From Anagrus nilaparvatae (taxonomy: Eukaryota; Arthropoda; Insecta; Hymenoptera; Mymaridae): a stretch of 64,000 nucleotides of DNA. Numbering within the stretch: position 1 is the stretch's first letter; every line of letters begins with the position of its first letter. Made by a program: the position numbers and the translations under genes. Positions 21,901 through 36,229 of the stretch are shown in pieces. Below the pieces are notes generated by a model. The model ran no database searches. It was given only the letters and a program-made list of their open reading frames with translations, and was not told where the DNA came from. The stretch spans positions 1 through 64,000 of the forward strand of contig JAKSXM010000302.1 in the NCBI GenBank assembly GCA_022575985.1, written 5' to 3'.

Positions 21901-24900
21901 ATTTTAAAACTTAGTTAAACTATTTATGACATTTGTTCTTGCTGTATAGCCTAGTAGACCGTATTAATTTTAGATATTCTTTATTTTAAATATTATTTCA
22001 TAATTAGTAAACTTGGTTTATAAATAATTTTAACCAATTCAAATGGTTTTATGAAAGTGGAATCTTACTACTAAAATAGCAAAAATATTAAAACTCTATT
22101 AAACTATTTATATAATTTTTATTAAGCTCTATCACTTTGTGCGCCGAATTAATTTGAGATTTTCTCTATTTAAAATATTTTTATATTTTTTGTAAACTTG
22201 GTTTATAAACAATTTCAACTAATTCTATTGGTTTTATGAAAATGGAACCAAATTTTTAAAATAATAATCTTAAAACTTAGTTAAACTATTTATGACATTT
22301 GTTCTTGCTGTATAGCCTAGTAGACCGTATTAATTTTAGATATTCTTTATTTTAAATATTATTTCATAATTAGTAAACTTGGTTTATAAATAATTTTAAC
22401 CAATTCATATTGTTATATAAAAGTGGAACCCTGCTACTAAAATAGCAAAAATTTTAAAACTCTCTTTAACTATTTATATAATTTTTATTAAGCTCTATCA
22501 CTTGTTGGACCGTATTAATTTGTGATTTTCTCTATTTAAAATATTATTATATTATTAGTAAACTTGGTTTATAAAGAATTTCCACTAATTCTATTGGTTT
22601 TATGAAAATGGAACCAAATTTTTAAAATAATAATTTTAAAACTTAGTTAAACTATTTATGACATTTTTTCTTGCTGTATAGCCTAGTAGACCGTATTAAT
22701 TTTAGATATTCTATATTTTAAATATTGTTGCATTATTAGTAAACTAGGTTTATAATAAATTTTAACCAATTCATATTGTTATATGAAAGTGGAACCCTAC
22801 TATTAAAATAGCAAACATTTTAAAACTCTCTTAAACTATTTATATAATTTTTCTTAAGCTCTATCACTTTGTGGGCCGTATTCATTTAAGATTTTCTCTA
22901 TTTTAAATATTTTTATATTATTAGTAAACTTGGTTTATAAATAATTTCAACTTATTCTATTGGTTTTATGAAAATGGAACCAAATTTTTAAAATAATAAT
23001 GATAAAACTTAGTTAAACTATTTATGATATTTTTTCTTGCTGTATAGCCTAGTAGACCGTATTAATTTTAGATATTCTTTATTTTAAATATTATTTCATA
23101 ATTAGTAAACTTGGTTTATAAATAATTTTAACCAATTCAAATGGTTTTATCAAAGTGGAACCAAATTTCTAAAAAAATAATAATTTTAAAACTTAGTTAA
23201 ACTATTAATGACATTTCTTTTTGCTGTAAAGCCTGGTAAACCATTTTAATTTTAGATATTCTTTATTTTAAGTATTGTTGCATTATTAATAAACTTGGTT
23301 TATAAATAATATTAACCAATTCAAATTGTTTTATGAAAGTGGAATCTTACTACTACAATAGCAAAAATTTTTAAACTCTATTAAACTATTTATATAATTT
23401 TTATTAAGCTCTATCACTTGGTGGGCCGTATTAATTGGAGATTTTCTCTATTTATAATATTTTTATATTATTTGTAAACTTGGTTTATAAATAATTTCAA
23501 CTTATTCTATTGGTTTTATGAAAATGGAACCAAATTTTTAAAATAATAATCTTAAAACTTAGTTAAACTATTTATGACATTTGTTCTTGCTGTATAGCCT
23601 AGTAGACCGTATTAATTTTAGATATTCTTTATTTTAAATATTATTTCATAATTAGTAAACTTGGTTTATAAATAATTTTAACCAATTCAAATGGTTTTAT
23701 GAAAGTGGAATCTTACTACTAAATTAGCAAAAATATTAAAACTCTATTAAACTATTTATATAATTTTTATTAAGCTCTATCACTTTGTGCGCCGAATTAA
23801 TTTGAGATTTTCTCTATTTAAAATATTTTTATATTTTTTGTAAACTTGGTTTATAAACAATTTCAACTAATTCTATTGGTTTTATGAAAATGGAACCAAA
23901 TTTTTAAAATAATAATCTTAAAACTTAGTTAAACTATTTATGACATTTGTTCTTGCTGTATAGCCTAGTAGACCGTATTAATTTTAGATATTCTTTATTT
24001 TAAATATTATTTCATAATTAGTAAACTTGGTTTATAAATAATTTTAACCAATTCATATTGTTATATAAAAGTGGAACCCTGCTACTAAAATAGCAAAAAT
24101 TTTAAAACTCTCTTTAACTATTTATATAATTTTTATTAAGCTCTATCACTTGTTGGACCGTATTAATTTGTGATTTTCTCTATTTAAAATATTATTATAT
24201 TATTAGTAAACTTGGTTTATAAAGAATTTCCACTAATTCTATTGGTTTTATGAAAATGGAACCAAATTTTTAAAATAATAATTTTAAAACTTAGTTAAAC
24301 TATTTATGACATTTTTTCTTGCTGTATAGCCTAGTAGACCGTATTAATTTTAGATATTCTATATTTTAAATATTGTTGCATTATTAGTAAACTAGGTTTA
24401 TAATAAATTTTAACCAATTCATATTGTTATATGAAAGTGGAACCCTACTATTAAAATAGCAAACATTTTAAAACTCTCTTAAACTATTTATATAATTTTT
24501 CTTAAGCTCTATCACTTTGTGGGCCGTATTCATTTAAGATTTTCTCTATTTTAAATATTTTTATATTATTAGTAAACTTGGTTTATAAATAATTTCAACT
24601 TATTCTATTGGTTTTATGAAAATGGAACCAAATTTTTAAAATAATAATGATAAAACTTAGTTAAACTATTTATGATATTTTTTCTTGCTGTATAGCCTAG
24701 TAGACCGTATTAATTTTAGATATTCTTTATTTTAAATATTATTTCATAATTAGTAAACTTGGTTTATAAATAATTTTAACCAATTCAAATGGTTTTATCA
24801 AAGTGGAACCAAATTTCTAAAAAAATAATAATTTTAAAACTTAGTTAAACTATTAATGACATTTCTTTTTGCTGTAAAGCCTGGTAAACCATTTTAATTT

Positions 24901-27900
24901 TAGATATTCTTTATTTTAAGTATTGTTGCATTATTAATAAACTTGGTTTATAAATAATATTAACCAATTCAAATTGTTTTATGAAAGTGGAATCTTACTA
25001 CTACAATAGCAAAAATTTTTAAACTCTATTAAACTATTTATATAATTTTTATTAAGCTCTATCACTTGGTGGGCCGTATTAATTTGTGATTTTCTCTATT
25101 TAAAATATTATTATATTATTAGTAAACTTGGTTTATAAAGAATTTCCACTAATTCTATTGGTTTTATGAAAATGGAACCAAATTTTTAAAATAATAATTT
25201 TAAAACTTAGTTAAACTATTTATGACATTTTTTCTTGCTGTATAGCCTAGTAGACCGTATTAATTTTAGATATTCTATATTTTAAATATTGTTGCATTAT
25301 TAGTAAACTAGGTTTATAATAAATTTTAACCAATTCATATTGTTATATGAAAGTGGAACCCTACTATTAAAATAGCAAACATTTTAAAACTCTCTTAAAC
25401 TATTTATATAATTTTTCTTAAGCTCTATCACTTTGTGGGCCGTATTCATTTAAGATTTTCTCTATTTTAAATATTTTTATATTATTAGTAAACTTGGTTT
25501 ATAAATAATTTCAACTTATTCTATTGGTTTTATGAAAATGGAACCAAATTTTTAAAATAATAATTTTAAAACTTAGTTAAACTATTAATGACATTTTTTC
25601 TTGCTGTAAAGCCTGGTAAACCATTTTAATTTTAGATATTCTTTATTTTAAGTATTGTTGCATTATTAATAAACTTGGTTTATAAATAATTTTAACCAAT
25701 TCAAATGGTTTTATGAAAGTGGAATCTTACTACTGAAATAGCAAAAATTTTAAAACTCTATTAAACTATTTATATAATTTTTAATAAGCTCTATCACTTG
25801 GTGGGCCGTATTAATTTGAGATTTTCTCTATTTAAAATAATTTTATATTATTTGTAAACTTGGTTTATAAAGAATTTCCACTAATTCTATTGGTTTTATG
25901 AAAATGGAACCAAATTTTTAAAATAATAATTTTAAAACTTAGTTAAACTATTTATGACATTTTTTCTTGCTGTAAAGCCTGGTAAACCATTTTAATTTTA
26001 GATATTCTTTATTTTAAGTATTGTTGCATTATTAATAAACTTGGTTTATAAATAATTTTAACCAATTCAAATGGTTTTATGAAAGTGGAATCTTACTACT
26101 GAAATAGCAAAAATTTTAAAACTCTATTAAACTATTTATATAATTTTTAATAAGCTCTATCACTTGGTGGGCCGTATTAATTTGAGATTTTCTCTATTTA
26201 AAATATTTTTATATTTTTTGTAAACTTGGTTTATAAACAATTTCAACTAATTCTATTGGTTTTATGAAAATGGAACCAAATTTTTAAAATAATAATCTTA
26301 AAACTTAGTTAAACTATTTATGACATTTGTTCTTGCTGTATAGCCTAGTAGACCGTATTAATTTTAGATATTCTTTATTTTAAATATTATTTCATAATTA
26401 GTAAACTTGGTTTATAAATAATTTTAACCAATTCATATTGTTATATAAAAGTGGAACCCTGCTACTAAAATAGCAAAAATTTTAAAACTCTCTTTAACTA
26501 TTTATATAATTTTTATTAAGCTCTATCACTTGTTGGACCGTATTAATTTGTGATTTTCTCTATTTAAAATATTATTATATTATTAGTAAACTTGGTTTAT
26601 AAAGAATTTCCACTAATTCTATTGGTTTTATGAAAATGGAACCAAATTTTTAAAATAATAATTTTAAAACTTAGTTAAACTATTTATGACATTTTTTCTT
26701 GCTGTAAAGCCTGGTAAACCATTTTAATTTTAGATATTCTTTATTTTAAGTATTGTTGCATTATTAATAAACTTGGTTTATAAATAATTTTAACCAATTC
26801 AAATGGTTTTATGAAAGTGGAATCTTACTACTGAAATAGCAAAAATTTTAAAACTCTATTAAACTATTTATATAATTTTTAATAAGCTCTATCACTTGGT
26901 GGGCCGTATTAATTTGAGATTTTCTCTATTTAAAATAATTTTATATTATTTGTAAACTTGGTTTATAAACAATTTCAACTAATTCTATTGGTTTTATGAA
27001 AATGGAACAAAATTTTTAAAAAAATAATTTTAAAACTTAGTTAAACTATTTATGACATTTTTTCTTGCTGTATAGCCTAGTAGACTGTATTAATTTTAGA
27101 TATTCTTTATTTTAAATATTATTTCATAATTAGTAAACTTGGTTTATAAATAATTTTAACCAATTCAAATGGTTTTATCAAAGTGGAACCAAATTTCTAA
27201 AAAAATAATAATTTTAAAACTTAGTTAAACTATTAATGACATTTCTTTTTGCTGTAAAGCCTGGTAAACCATTTTAATTTTAGATATTCTTTATTTTAAG
27301 TATTGTTGCATTATTAATAAACTTGGTTTATAAATAATATTAACCAATTCAAATTGTTTTATGAAAGTGGAATCTTACTACTACAATAGCAAAAATTTTT
27401 AAACTCTATTAAACTATTTATATAATTTTTATTAAGCTCTATCACTTGGTGGGCCGTATTAATTGGAGATTTTCTCTATTTATAATATTTTTATATTATT
27501 TGTAAACTTGGTTTATAAATAATTTCAACTTATTCTATTGGTTTTATGAAAATGGAACCAAATTTTTAAAATAATAATCTTAAAACTTAGTTAAACTATT
27601 TATGACATTTGTTCTTGCTGTATAGCCTAGTAGACCGTATTAATTTTAGATATTCTTTATTTTAAATATTATTTCATAATTAGTAAACTTGGTTTATAAA
27701 TAATTTTAACCAATTCAAATGGTTTTATGAAAGTGGAATCTTACTACTAAAATAGCAAAAATATTAAAACTCTATTAAACTATTTATATAATTTTTATTA
27801 AGCTCTATCACTTTGTGCGCCGAATTAATTTGAGATTTTCTCTATTTAAAATATTTTTATATTTTTTGTAAACTTGGTTTATAAACAATTTCAACTAATT

Positions 27901-30751
27901 CTATTGGTTTTATGAAAATGGAACCAAATTTTTAAAATAATAATCTTAAAACTTAGTTAAACTATTTATGACATTTGTTCTTGCTGTATAGCCTAGTAGA
28001 CCGTATTAATTTTAGATATTCTTTATTTTAAATATTATTTCATAATTAGTAAACTTGGTTTATAAATAATTTTAACCAATTCATATTGTTATATAAAAGT
28101 GGAACCCTGCTACTAAAATAGCAAAAATTTTAAAACTCTCTTTAACTATTTATATAATTTTTATTAAGCTCTATCACTTGTTGGACCGTATTAATTTGTG
28201 ATTTTCTCTATTTAAAATATTATTATATTATTAGTAAACTTGGTTTATAAAGAATTTCCACTAATTCTATTGGTTTTATGAAAATGGAACCAAATTTTTA
28301 AAATAATAATTTTAAAACTTAGTTAAACTATTTATGACATTTTTTCTTGCTGTATAGCCTAGTAGACCGTATTAATTTTAGATATTCTATATTTTAAATA
28401 TTGTTGCATTATTAGTAAACTAGGTTTATAATAAATTTTAACCAATTCATATTGTTATATGAAAGTGGAACCCTACTATTAAAATAGCAAACATTTTAAA
28501 ACTCTCTTAAACTATTTATATAATTTTTCTTAAGCTCTATCACTTTGTGGGCCGTATTCATTTAAGATTTTCTCTATTTTAAATATTTTTATATTATTAG
28601 TAAACTTGGTTTATAAATAATTTCAACTTATTCTATTGGTTTTATGAAAATGGAACCAAATTTTTAAAATAATAATGATAAAACTTAGTTAAACTATTTA
28701 TGATATTTTTTCTTGCTGTATAGCCTAGTAGACCGTATTAATTTTAGATATTCTTTATTTTAAATATTATTTCATAATTAGTAAACTTGGTTTATAAATA
28801 ATTTTAACCAATTCAAATGGTTTTATCAAAGTGGAACCAAATTTCTAAAAAAATAATAATTTTAAAACTTAGTTAAACTATTAATGACATTTCTTTTTGC
28901 TGTAAAGCCTGGTAAACCATGTTAATTTTAGATACTCTTTATTTTAAGTATTGTTGCATTATTAATAAACTTGGTTTATAAATAATATTAACCAATTCAA
29001 ATTGTTTTATGAAAGTGGAATCTTACTACTACAATAGCAAAAATTTTTAAACTCTATTAAACTATTTATATAATTTTTATTAAGCTCTATCACTTGGTGG
29101 GCCGTATTAATTGGAGATTTTCTCTATTTATAATATTTTTATATTATTTGTAAACTTGGTTTATAAATAATTTCAACTTATTCTATTGGTTTTATGAAAA
29201 TGGAACCAAATTTTTAAAATAATAATCTTAAAACTTAGTTAAACTATTTATGACATTTGTTCTTGCTGTATAGCCTAGTAGACCGTATTAATTTTAGATA
29301 TTCTTTATTTTAAATATTATTTCATAATTAGTAAACTTGGTTTATAAATAATTTTAACCAATTCAAATGGTTTTATGAAAGTGGAATCTTACTACTAAAA
29401 TAGCAAAAATATTAAAACTCTATTAAACTATTTATATAATTTTTATTAAGCTCTATCACTTTGTGCGCCGAATTAATTTGAGATTTTCTCTATTTAAAAT
29501 ATTTTTATATTTTTTGTAAACTTGGTTTATAATTAATTTCAACTAATTCTATTGGTTTTATGAAAATGGAACCAAATTTTTAAAATAATAATCTTAAAAC
29601 TTAGTTAAACTATTTATGACATTTGTTCTTGCTGTATAGCCTAGTAGACCGTATTAATTTTAGATATTCTTTATTTTAAATATTATTTCATAATTAGTAA
29701 ACTTGGTTTATAAATAATTTTAACCAATTCATATTGTTATATAAAAGTGGAACCCTGCTACTAAAATAGCAAAAATTTTAAAACTCTCTTTAACTATTTA
29801 TATAATTTTTATTAAGCTCTATCACTTGTTGGACCGTATTAATTTGTGATTTTCTCTATTTAAAATATTATTATATTATTAGTAAACTTGGTTTATAAAG
29901 AATTTCCACTAATTCTATTGGTTTTATGAAAATGGAACCAAATTTTTAAAATAATAATTTTAAAACTTAGTTAAACTATTTATGACATTTTTTCTTGCTG
30001 TATAGCCTAGTAGACCGTATTAATTTTAGATATTCTATATTTTAAATATTGTTGCATTATTAGTAAACTAGGTTTATAATAAATTTTAACCAATTCATAT
30101 TGTTATATGAAAGTGGAACCCTACTATTAAAATAGCAAACATTTTAAAACTCTCTTAAACTATTTATATAATTTTTCTTAAGCTCTATCACTTTGTGGGC
30201 CGTATTCATTTAAGATTTTCTCTATTTTAAATATTTTTATATTATTAGTAAACTTGGTTTATAAATAATTTCAACTTATTCTATTGGTTTTATGAAAATG
30301 GAACCAAATTTTTAAAATAATAATGATAAAACTTAGTTAAACTATTTATGATATTTTTTCTTGCTGTATAGCCTAGTAGACTGTATTAATTTTAGATATT
30401 CTTTATTTTAAATATTATTTCATAATTAGTAAACTTGGTTTATAAATAATTTTAACCAATTCAAATGGTTTTATCAAAGTGGAACCAAATTTCTAAAAAA
30501 ATAATAATTTTAAAACTTAGTTAAACTATTAATGACATTTCTTTTTGCTGTAAAGCCTGGTAAACCATTTTAATTTTAGATATTCTTTATTTTAAGTATT
30601 GTTGCATTATTAATAAACTTGGTTTATAAATAATATTAACCAATTCAAATTGTTTTATGAAAGTGGAATCTTACTACTACAATAGCAAAAATTTTTAAAC
30701 TCTATTAAACTATTTATATAATTTTTATTAAGCTCTATCACTTGGTGGGCC

Positions 30752-30756
<5 letters not shown>
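18911..30756. repeat. Pure higher-order satellite array I (left part)
   Basis: About 11.8 kb of A/B/C monomers with no retro copy. Trimers A-B-C (~550 bp) alternate with A-B dimers. The B variant with GTGCGCCGAATTAA marks registers at 19681, 21041, 22139, 23787, 27815 and 29463. Spacings of 1098 and 1648 bp are two and three trimers. One B at 20399 is internally deleted. Long blocks repeat almost verbatim, for example around 22.7-23.4 and 24.3-25.1 kb. No ORF of interest on either strand. Confidence 0.93.
20399..20483. repeat. Internally deleted B monomer (85 bp)
   Basis: Starts as B (AGCTCTATCACTTTGTGGGC) and ends as B (GACATTTTTTCTTGCTGTAT). About 104 bp between TAAATATTT and the TTTTTTGACA region are missing, leaving 85 bp instead of 189. 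It sits immediately before an AGCCGAGTAGACC A monomer. Confidence 0.85.
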
Positions 30757-30805
<49 letters not shown>

Positions 30806-31045
30806 ACAGTGGCAGAGAGGTGAGAATGCGTTACGCACGAACAGAACCCGGTGTTCTGAACAGTGTCGGACTCCATGATGGCAAGGCACTCTACAAAGAA
30901 TGCATTGCCCCATGTTTACCGACTAAACTCACCCCTCATCATACCTTATACAAGTCAGCCCGGAACCGTTTATCACATTACATCGGGTTGACTTAAGGCC
31001 ATGTATCTTCTTTGGTTGAAGATCCTTCCATCGGTGGGCCGTATT
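30744..31045 (-). mobile_element. Poly(A)-tailed retroposon with target-site duplication
   Basis: On the minus strand a ~229-bp body (31032 to 30804) ends in a 47-49 nt poly(A) tail (the T run at 30755-30803). It is flanked by GGTGGGCCGTATT at 30744-30756 and 31033-31045, a 12-13 bp target duplication. The same satellite site is uninterrupted at 59217, 52990 and 42426. The body has higher GC than the satellite and no useful ORF; the Lys-rich frames only translate the tail. It contains TTTAGTCGG and GAGTCCGAC, which could pair as a short hairpin like those in some R1-clade 3' UTRs. It may be a 5'-truncated LINE 3' end or a SINE; GGTTCCGGGCT is only a poor B-box match. Family not identified. 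Confidence 0.85.
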
Positions 31046-34000
31046 AATTTGAGATTTTCTCTATTTATAATATTTTTATATTATTTGTAAACTTGGTTTA
31101 TAAAGAATTTCCACTAATTCTATTGGTTTTATGTAAATGGAACCAAATTTTTAAAATAATAATTTTAAAACTTAGTTAAACTATTTATGACATTTTTTCT
31201 TGCTGTAAAGCCTGGTAAACCATTTTAATTTTAGATATTCTTTATTTTAAGTATTGTTGCATTATTAATAAACTTGGTTTATAAATAATTTTAACCAATT
31301 CAAATGGTTTTATGAAAGTGGAATCTTACTACTGAAATAGCAAAAATTTTAAAACTCTATTAAACTATTTATATAATTTTTAATAAGCTCTATCACTTGG
31401 TGGGCCGTATTAATTTGAGATTTTCTCTATTTAAAATATTTTTATATTTTTTGTAAACTTGGTTTATAAACAATTTCAACTAATTCTATTGGTTTTATGA
31501 AAATGGAACCAAATTTTTAAAATAATAATCTTAAAACTTAGTTAAACTATTTATGACATTTGTTCTTGCTGTATAGCCTAGTAGACCGTATTAATTTTAG
31601 ATATTCTTTATTTTAAATATTATTTCATAATTAGTAAACTAGGTTTATAAATAATTTTAACCAATTCATATTGTTATATAAAAGTGGAACCCTGCTACTA
31701 AAATAGCAAAAATTTTAAAACTCTCTTTAACTATTTATATAATTTTTATTAAGCTCTATCACTTGTTGGACCGTATTAATTTGTGATTTTCTCTATTTAA
31801 AATATTATTATATTATTAGTAAACTTGGTTTATAAACAATTTCAACTAATTCTATTGGTTTTATGAAAATGGAACCAAATTTTTAAAATAATAATCTTAA
31901 AACTTAGTTAAACTATTTATGACATTTGTTCTTGCTGTATAGCCTAGTAGACCGTATTAATTTTAGATATTCTTTATTTTAAATATTATTTCATAATTAG
32001 TAAACTTGGTTTATAAATAATTTTAACCAATTCATATTGTTATATAAAAGTGGAACCCTGCTACTAAAATAGCAAAAATTTTAAAACTCTCTTTAACTAT
32101 TTATATAATTTTTATTAAGCTCTATCACTTGTTGGACCGTATTAATTTGTGATTTTCTCTATTTAAAATATTATTATATTATTAGTAAACTTGGTTTATA
32201 AAGAATTTCCACTAATTCTATTGGTTTTATGAAAATGGAACCAAATTTTTAAAATAATAATTTTAAAACTTAGTTAAACTATTTATGACATTTTTTCTTG
32301 CTGTAAAGCCTGGTAAACCATTTTAATTTTAGATATTCTTTATTTTAAGTATTGTTGCATTATTAATAAACTTGGTTTATAAATAATTTTAACCAATTCA
32401 AATGGTTTTATGAAAGTGGAATCTTACTACTGAAATAGCAAAAATTTTAAAACTCTATTAAACTATTTATATAATTTTTAATAAGCTCTATCACTTGGTG
32501 GGCCGTATTAATTTGAGATTTTCTCTATTTAAAATAATTTTATATTATTTGTAAACTTGGTTTATAAACAATTTCAACTAATTCTATTGGTTTTATGAAA
32601 ATGGAACAAAATTTTTAAAAAAATAATTTTAAAACTTAGTTAAACTATTTATGACATTTTTTCTTGCTGTATAGCCGAGTAGACCGTATTAATTTTAGAT
32701 ATTCTATATTTTAAATATTGTTGCATTATTAGTAAACTAGGTTTATAAATAATTTTAACCAATTCATTTTGTTATATAAAAGTGGAACCCTGCTACTAAA
32801 ATAGCAAAAATTTTAAAACTCTCTTTAACTATTTATATAATTTTTATTAAGCTCTATCACTTGTTGGACCGTATTAATTTGTGATTTTCTCTATTTAAAA
32901 TATTATTATATTATTAGTAAACTTGGTTTATAAAGAATTTCCACTAATTCTATTGGTTTTATGAAAATGGAACCAAATTTTTAAAATAATAATTTTAAAA
33001 CTTAGTTAAACTATTTATGACATTTTTTCTTGCTGTATAGCCTAGTAGACCGTATTAATTTTAGATATTCTATATTTTAAATATTGTTGCATTATTAGTA
33101 AACTAGGTTTATAAATAATTTTAACCAATTCATATTGTTATATGAAAGTGGAACCCTGCTACTAAAATAGCAAAAATTTTAAAACTCTCTTTAACTATTT
33201 ATATAATTTTTATTAAGCTCTATCACTTGTTGGACCGTATTAATTTGAGATTTTCTCTATTTAAAATATTATTATATTATTAGTAAACTTGGTTTATAAA
33301 TAATTTTAACCAATTCATATTGTTATATAAAAGTGGAACCCTGCTACTAAAATAGCAAAAATTTTAAAACTCTCTTTAACTATTTATATAATTTTTATTA
33401 AGCTCTATCACTTGTTGGACCGTATTAATTTGTGATTTTCTCTATTTAAAATATTATTATATTATTAGTAAACTTGGTTTATAAAGAATTTCCACTAATT
33501 CTATTGGTTTTATGAAAATGGAACCAAATTTTTAAAATAATAATTTTAAAACTTAGTTAAACTATTTATGACATTTTTTCTTGCTGTATAGCCTAGTAGA
33601 CCGTATTAATTTTAGATATTCTATATTTTAAATATTGTTGCATTATTAGTAAACTAGGTTTATAATAAATTTTAACCAATTCATATTGTTATATGAAAGT
33701 GGAACCCTACTATTAAAATAGCAAACATTTTAAAACTCTCTTAAACTATTTATATAATTTTTCTTAAGCTCTATCACTTTGTGGGCCGTATTCATTTAAG
33801 ATTTTCTCTATTTTAAATATTTTTATATTATTAGTAAACTTGGTTTATAAATAATTTCAACTTATTCTATTGGTTTTATGAAAATGGAACCAAATTTTTA
33901 AAATAATAATGATAAAACTTAGTTAAACTATTTATGATATTTTTTCTTGCTGTATAGCCAAGTAGACCGTATTAATTTTAGATATTCTTTATTTTAAATA

Positions 34001-35264
34001 TTATTTCATAATTAGTAAACTTGGTTTATAAATAATTTTAACCAATTCAAATGGTTTTATCAAAGTGGAACCAAATTTCTAAAAAAAATAATAATTTTAA
34101 AACTTAGTTAAACTATTAATGACATTTCTTCTTGCTGTAAAGCCTGGTAAACCATTTTAATTTTAGATATTCTTTATTTTAAGTATTGTTGCATTATTAA
34201 TAAACTTGGTTTATAAATAATATTAACCAATTCAAATTGTTTTATGAAAGTGGAACCCTACTACTAAAATAGCTAACATTTTAAAACTCTTTTAAACTAT
34301 TTATATAATTTTTCTTAAGCTCTATCACTTGGTGGGCCGTATTAATTTGAGATTTTATATATTTTTATATTATTAGTAAACTTGGTTTATAAACAATTTC
34401 AACTAATTCTATTGGTTTTATGAAAATGGAACCAAATTTTTAAAATAATAATTTTAAAACTTAGTTAAACTATTTATGACATTTTTTCTTGCTTTAAGGC
34501 CTGGTAGACCGTTTTAATTTTAGATATTCTATATTTTAAATATTGTTGCATTATTAGTAAACTAGGTTTATAAATAATTTTAACCAATTCATATTGTTAT
34601 ATGAAAGTGGAACCCTACTACTAAAATAGCAAACATTTTAAAACTCTTTTAAACTATTTATATAATTTTTCTTAAGCTCTATCACTTTGTGGACCGTATT
34701 AATTTAAGATTTTCTCTATTTTAAATATTTTTATAATATTGGTAAACTTAGTTTATAAACAATTTCAACTTATTCTATTGGTTTTATGAAAATGGAACCA
34801 AATTTTTAAAATAATAATTTTAAAACTTAGTTAAACTATTTATGACATTTTTTCTTGCTTTAAGGCCTGGTAGACCGTTTTAATTTTAGATATTCTATAT
34901 TTTAAATATTGTTGCATTATTAGTAAACTAGGTTTATAAATAATTTTAACCAATTCATATTGTTATATGAAAGTGGAACCCTACTACTAAAATAGCAAAC
35001 ATTTTAAAACTCTTTTAAACTATTTATATAATTTTTCTTAAGCTCTATCACTTTGTGGACCGTATTAATTTAAGATTTTCTCTATTTTAAATATTTTTAT
35101 ATTATTGGTAAACTTAGTTTATAAACAATTTCAACTTATTCTATTGGTTTTATGAAAATGGAACCAAATTTTTAAAATAATAATGTTAAAACTTAGTTAA
35201 ACTATTTAAGATATTTTTTCTTGCTGTATAGCCTAGTAGACCGTATTAATCTTAGATATTCTTT
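31046..35264. repeat. Pure higher-order satellite array I (right part)
   Basis: Continuation of the array after the retroposon. It includes a B/A hybrid monomer at 33216-33400 and an AGCCGAGTAGACC register at 32673. From about 34.3 kb the monomers switch to the retro-domain variants (TATATATTTTT B, AGGCCTGGTAGACC A), which marks the transition into retro domain II. No coding potential. Confidence 0.92.
33216..33400. repeat. B/A hybrid monomer (185 bp)
   Basis: Starts as a B monomer (AGCTCTATCACTTGTTGG) and after GTAAACTTGGTTTATAAA continues as the second half of an A monomer (TAATTTTAACCAATTCATA). The switch lies in the segment shared by A and B, as expected from unequal crossover. The same hybrid is at 54807-54991 and 61034-61218. 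Confidence 0.85.
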
Positions 35265-35945
35265 ATGCCCTTCACGAAAACCATGCTGCTCCTCAGAGAG
35301 ACCACCGCCCTCCTCGATTGCCCTTCTGAGCCTTGCCCGGAGCAAGCTCTCCAAAACCTTACCAATGGTGCGTGTCGCATGTTCCCTTGGAGAACCTTGA
35401 ACATTTTCGGTGACACCTGCTTCTCGCCACAGCCAGAGCCTCCCGATAACTGGGGCAGTTTACCTCTCCAGGATAAAGCTCCGTGGAGCACTTATCCTTT
35501 CTGGTTTTACAGAGGAAGCACTCAGGCTTATCCTTGCTGCACTCTATCCTCTTATGGCCATCTTCACCACACTTTAAACACGCCGTACTTCTGTCTGGGC
35601 CTTTGCAGACATATTGGCTATGTCCATAACCCAGAAACTTGTAGCAGCGCCTCACGTCTGCACGGAGGCGCACTCAACTCGATGTCCAGCCAATCTGGAT
35701 GTTGCCCTTTTTGGCCAGGCGTAGAGCGTCGGCCTCAAGAAGGTCCACCACGGCCATCTGGCTTTTTGTGGCTTTGGTTTTGAAAATGGACACCTCGAAT
35801 AGGTCTCCATTTTCGACACCTATGGCCTTGGCAAGAGCTGCCTGAATCTCCTGTTCTTTCGTGACCCCATCCAAATCTCAAATTTCGAGTTTTAGTGTCG
35901 GGATCAAGTCACGAACATTCGACTCAGGGCCCGTGACTGACTTCA
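35265..35945 (-). mobile_element. R1-like fragment, copy 11 (short junction, long-type body)
   Basis: Partner of copy 5 in the block duplicated at an offset of 24609 bp. It has the short-form left junction with long-type body variants, TGA at WTSS(R), CYKF in the first knuckle and the shared GGCTTTTTGTGGC. It differs from copy 5 by small changes: GTGACCCC where copy 5 has GTGAACCC, and CTTCAATCTC at the right edge. Confidence 0.9.
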
Positions 35946-36229
35946 ATCTCTATTAAACTATTTATATAATTTTTCTTAAGCTCTATCACTTGGTGGGCCG
36001 TATTAATTTGAGATTTTATATATTTTTATATTATTAGTAAACTTGGTTTATAAACAATTTCAACTAATTCTATTGGTTTTATGAAAATAAAACCAAATTT
36101 TTAAAAAAATAATTTTAAAACTTAGTTAAACTATTTATGACATTTTTTCTTGCTGTATAGCCTTGTAGACCGTATTAATCTTAGATATTCTTTATTTTAA
36201 ATATTGTTGGATTATTAATAAAATTGGTT
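35946..36229. repeat. Satellite linker between copies 11 and 12
   Basis: A tail, one short-form B and a 71-bp A head, 284 bp in all. It is equivalent to 11337-11620 and shares its GAAAATAAAACC variant. Confidence 0.92.

Noticed and set aside
30655..30996. ORFs with long Lys or Phe runs
   Set aside because: They only translate the poly(A)/poly(T) tail of the retroposon.
30804..31032. Retroposon body as a piece of 28S rRNA, the usual R1/R2 target
   Set aside because: I do not recognise conserved 28S sequence in it, and the satellite target has no similarity to the R1/R2 insertion sites. It was not kept as an rRNA call.
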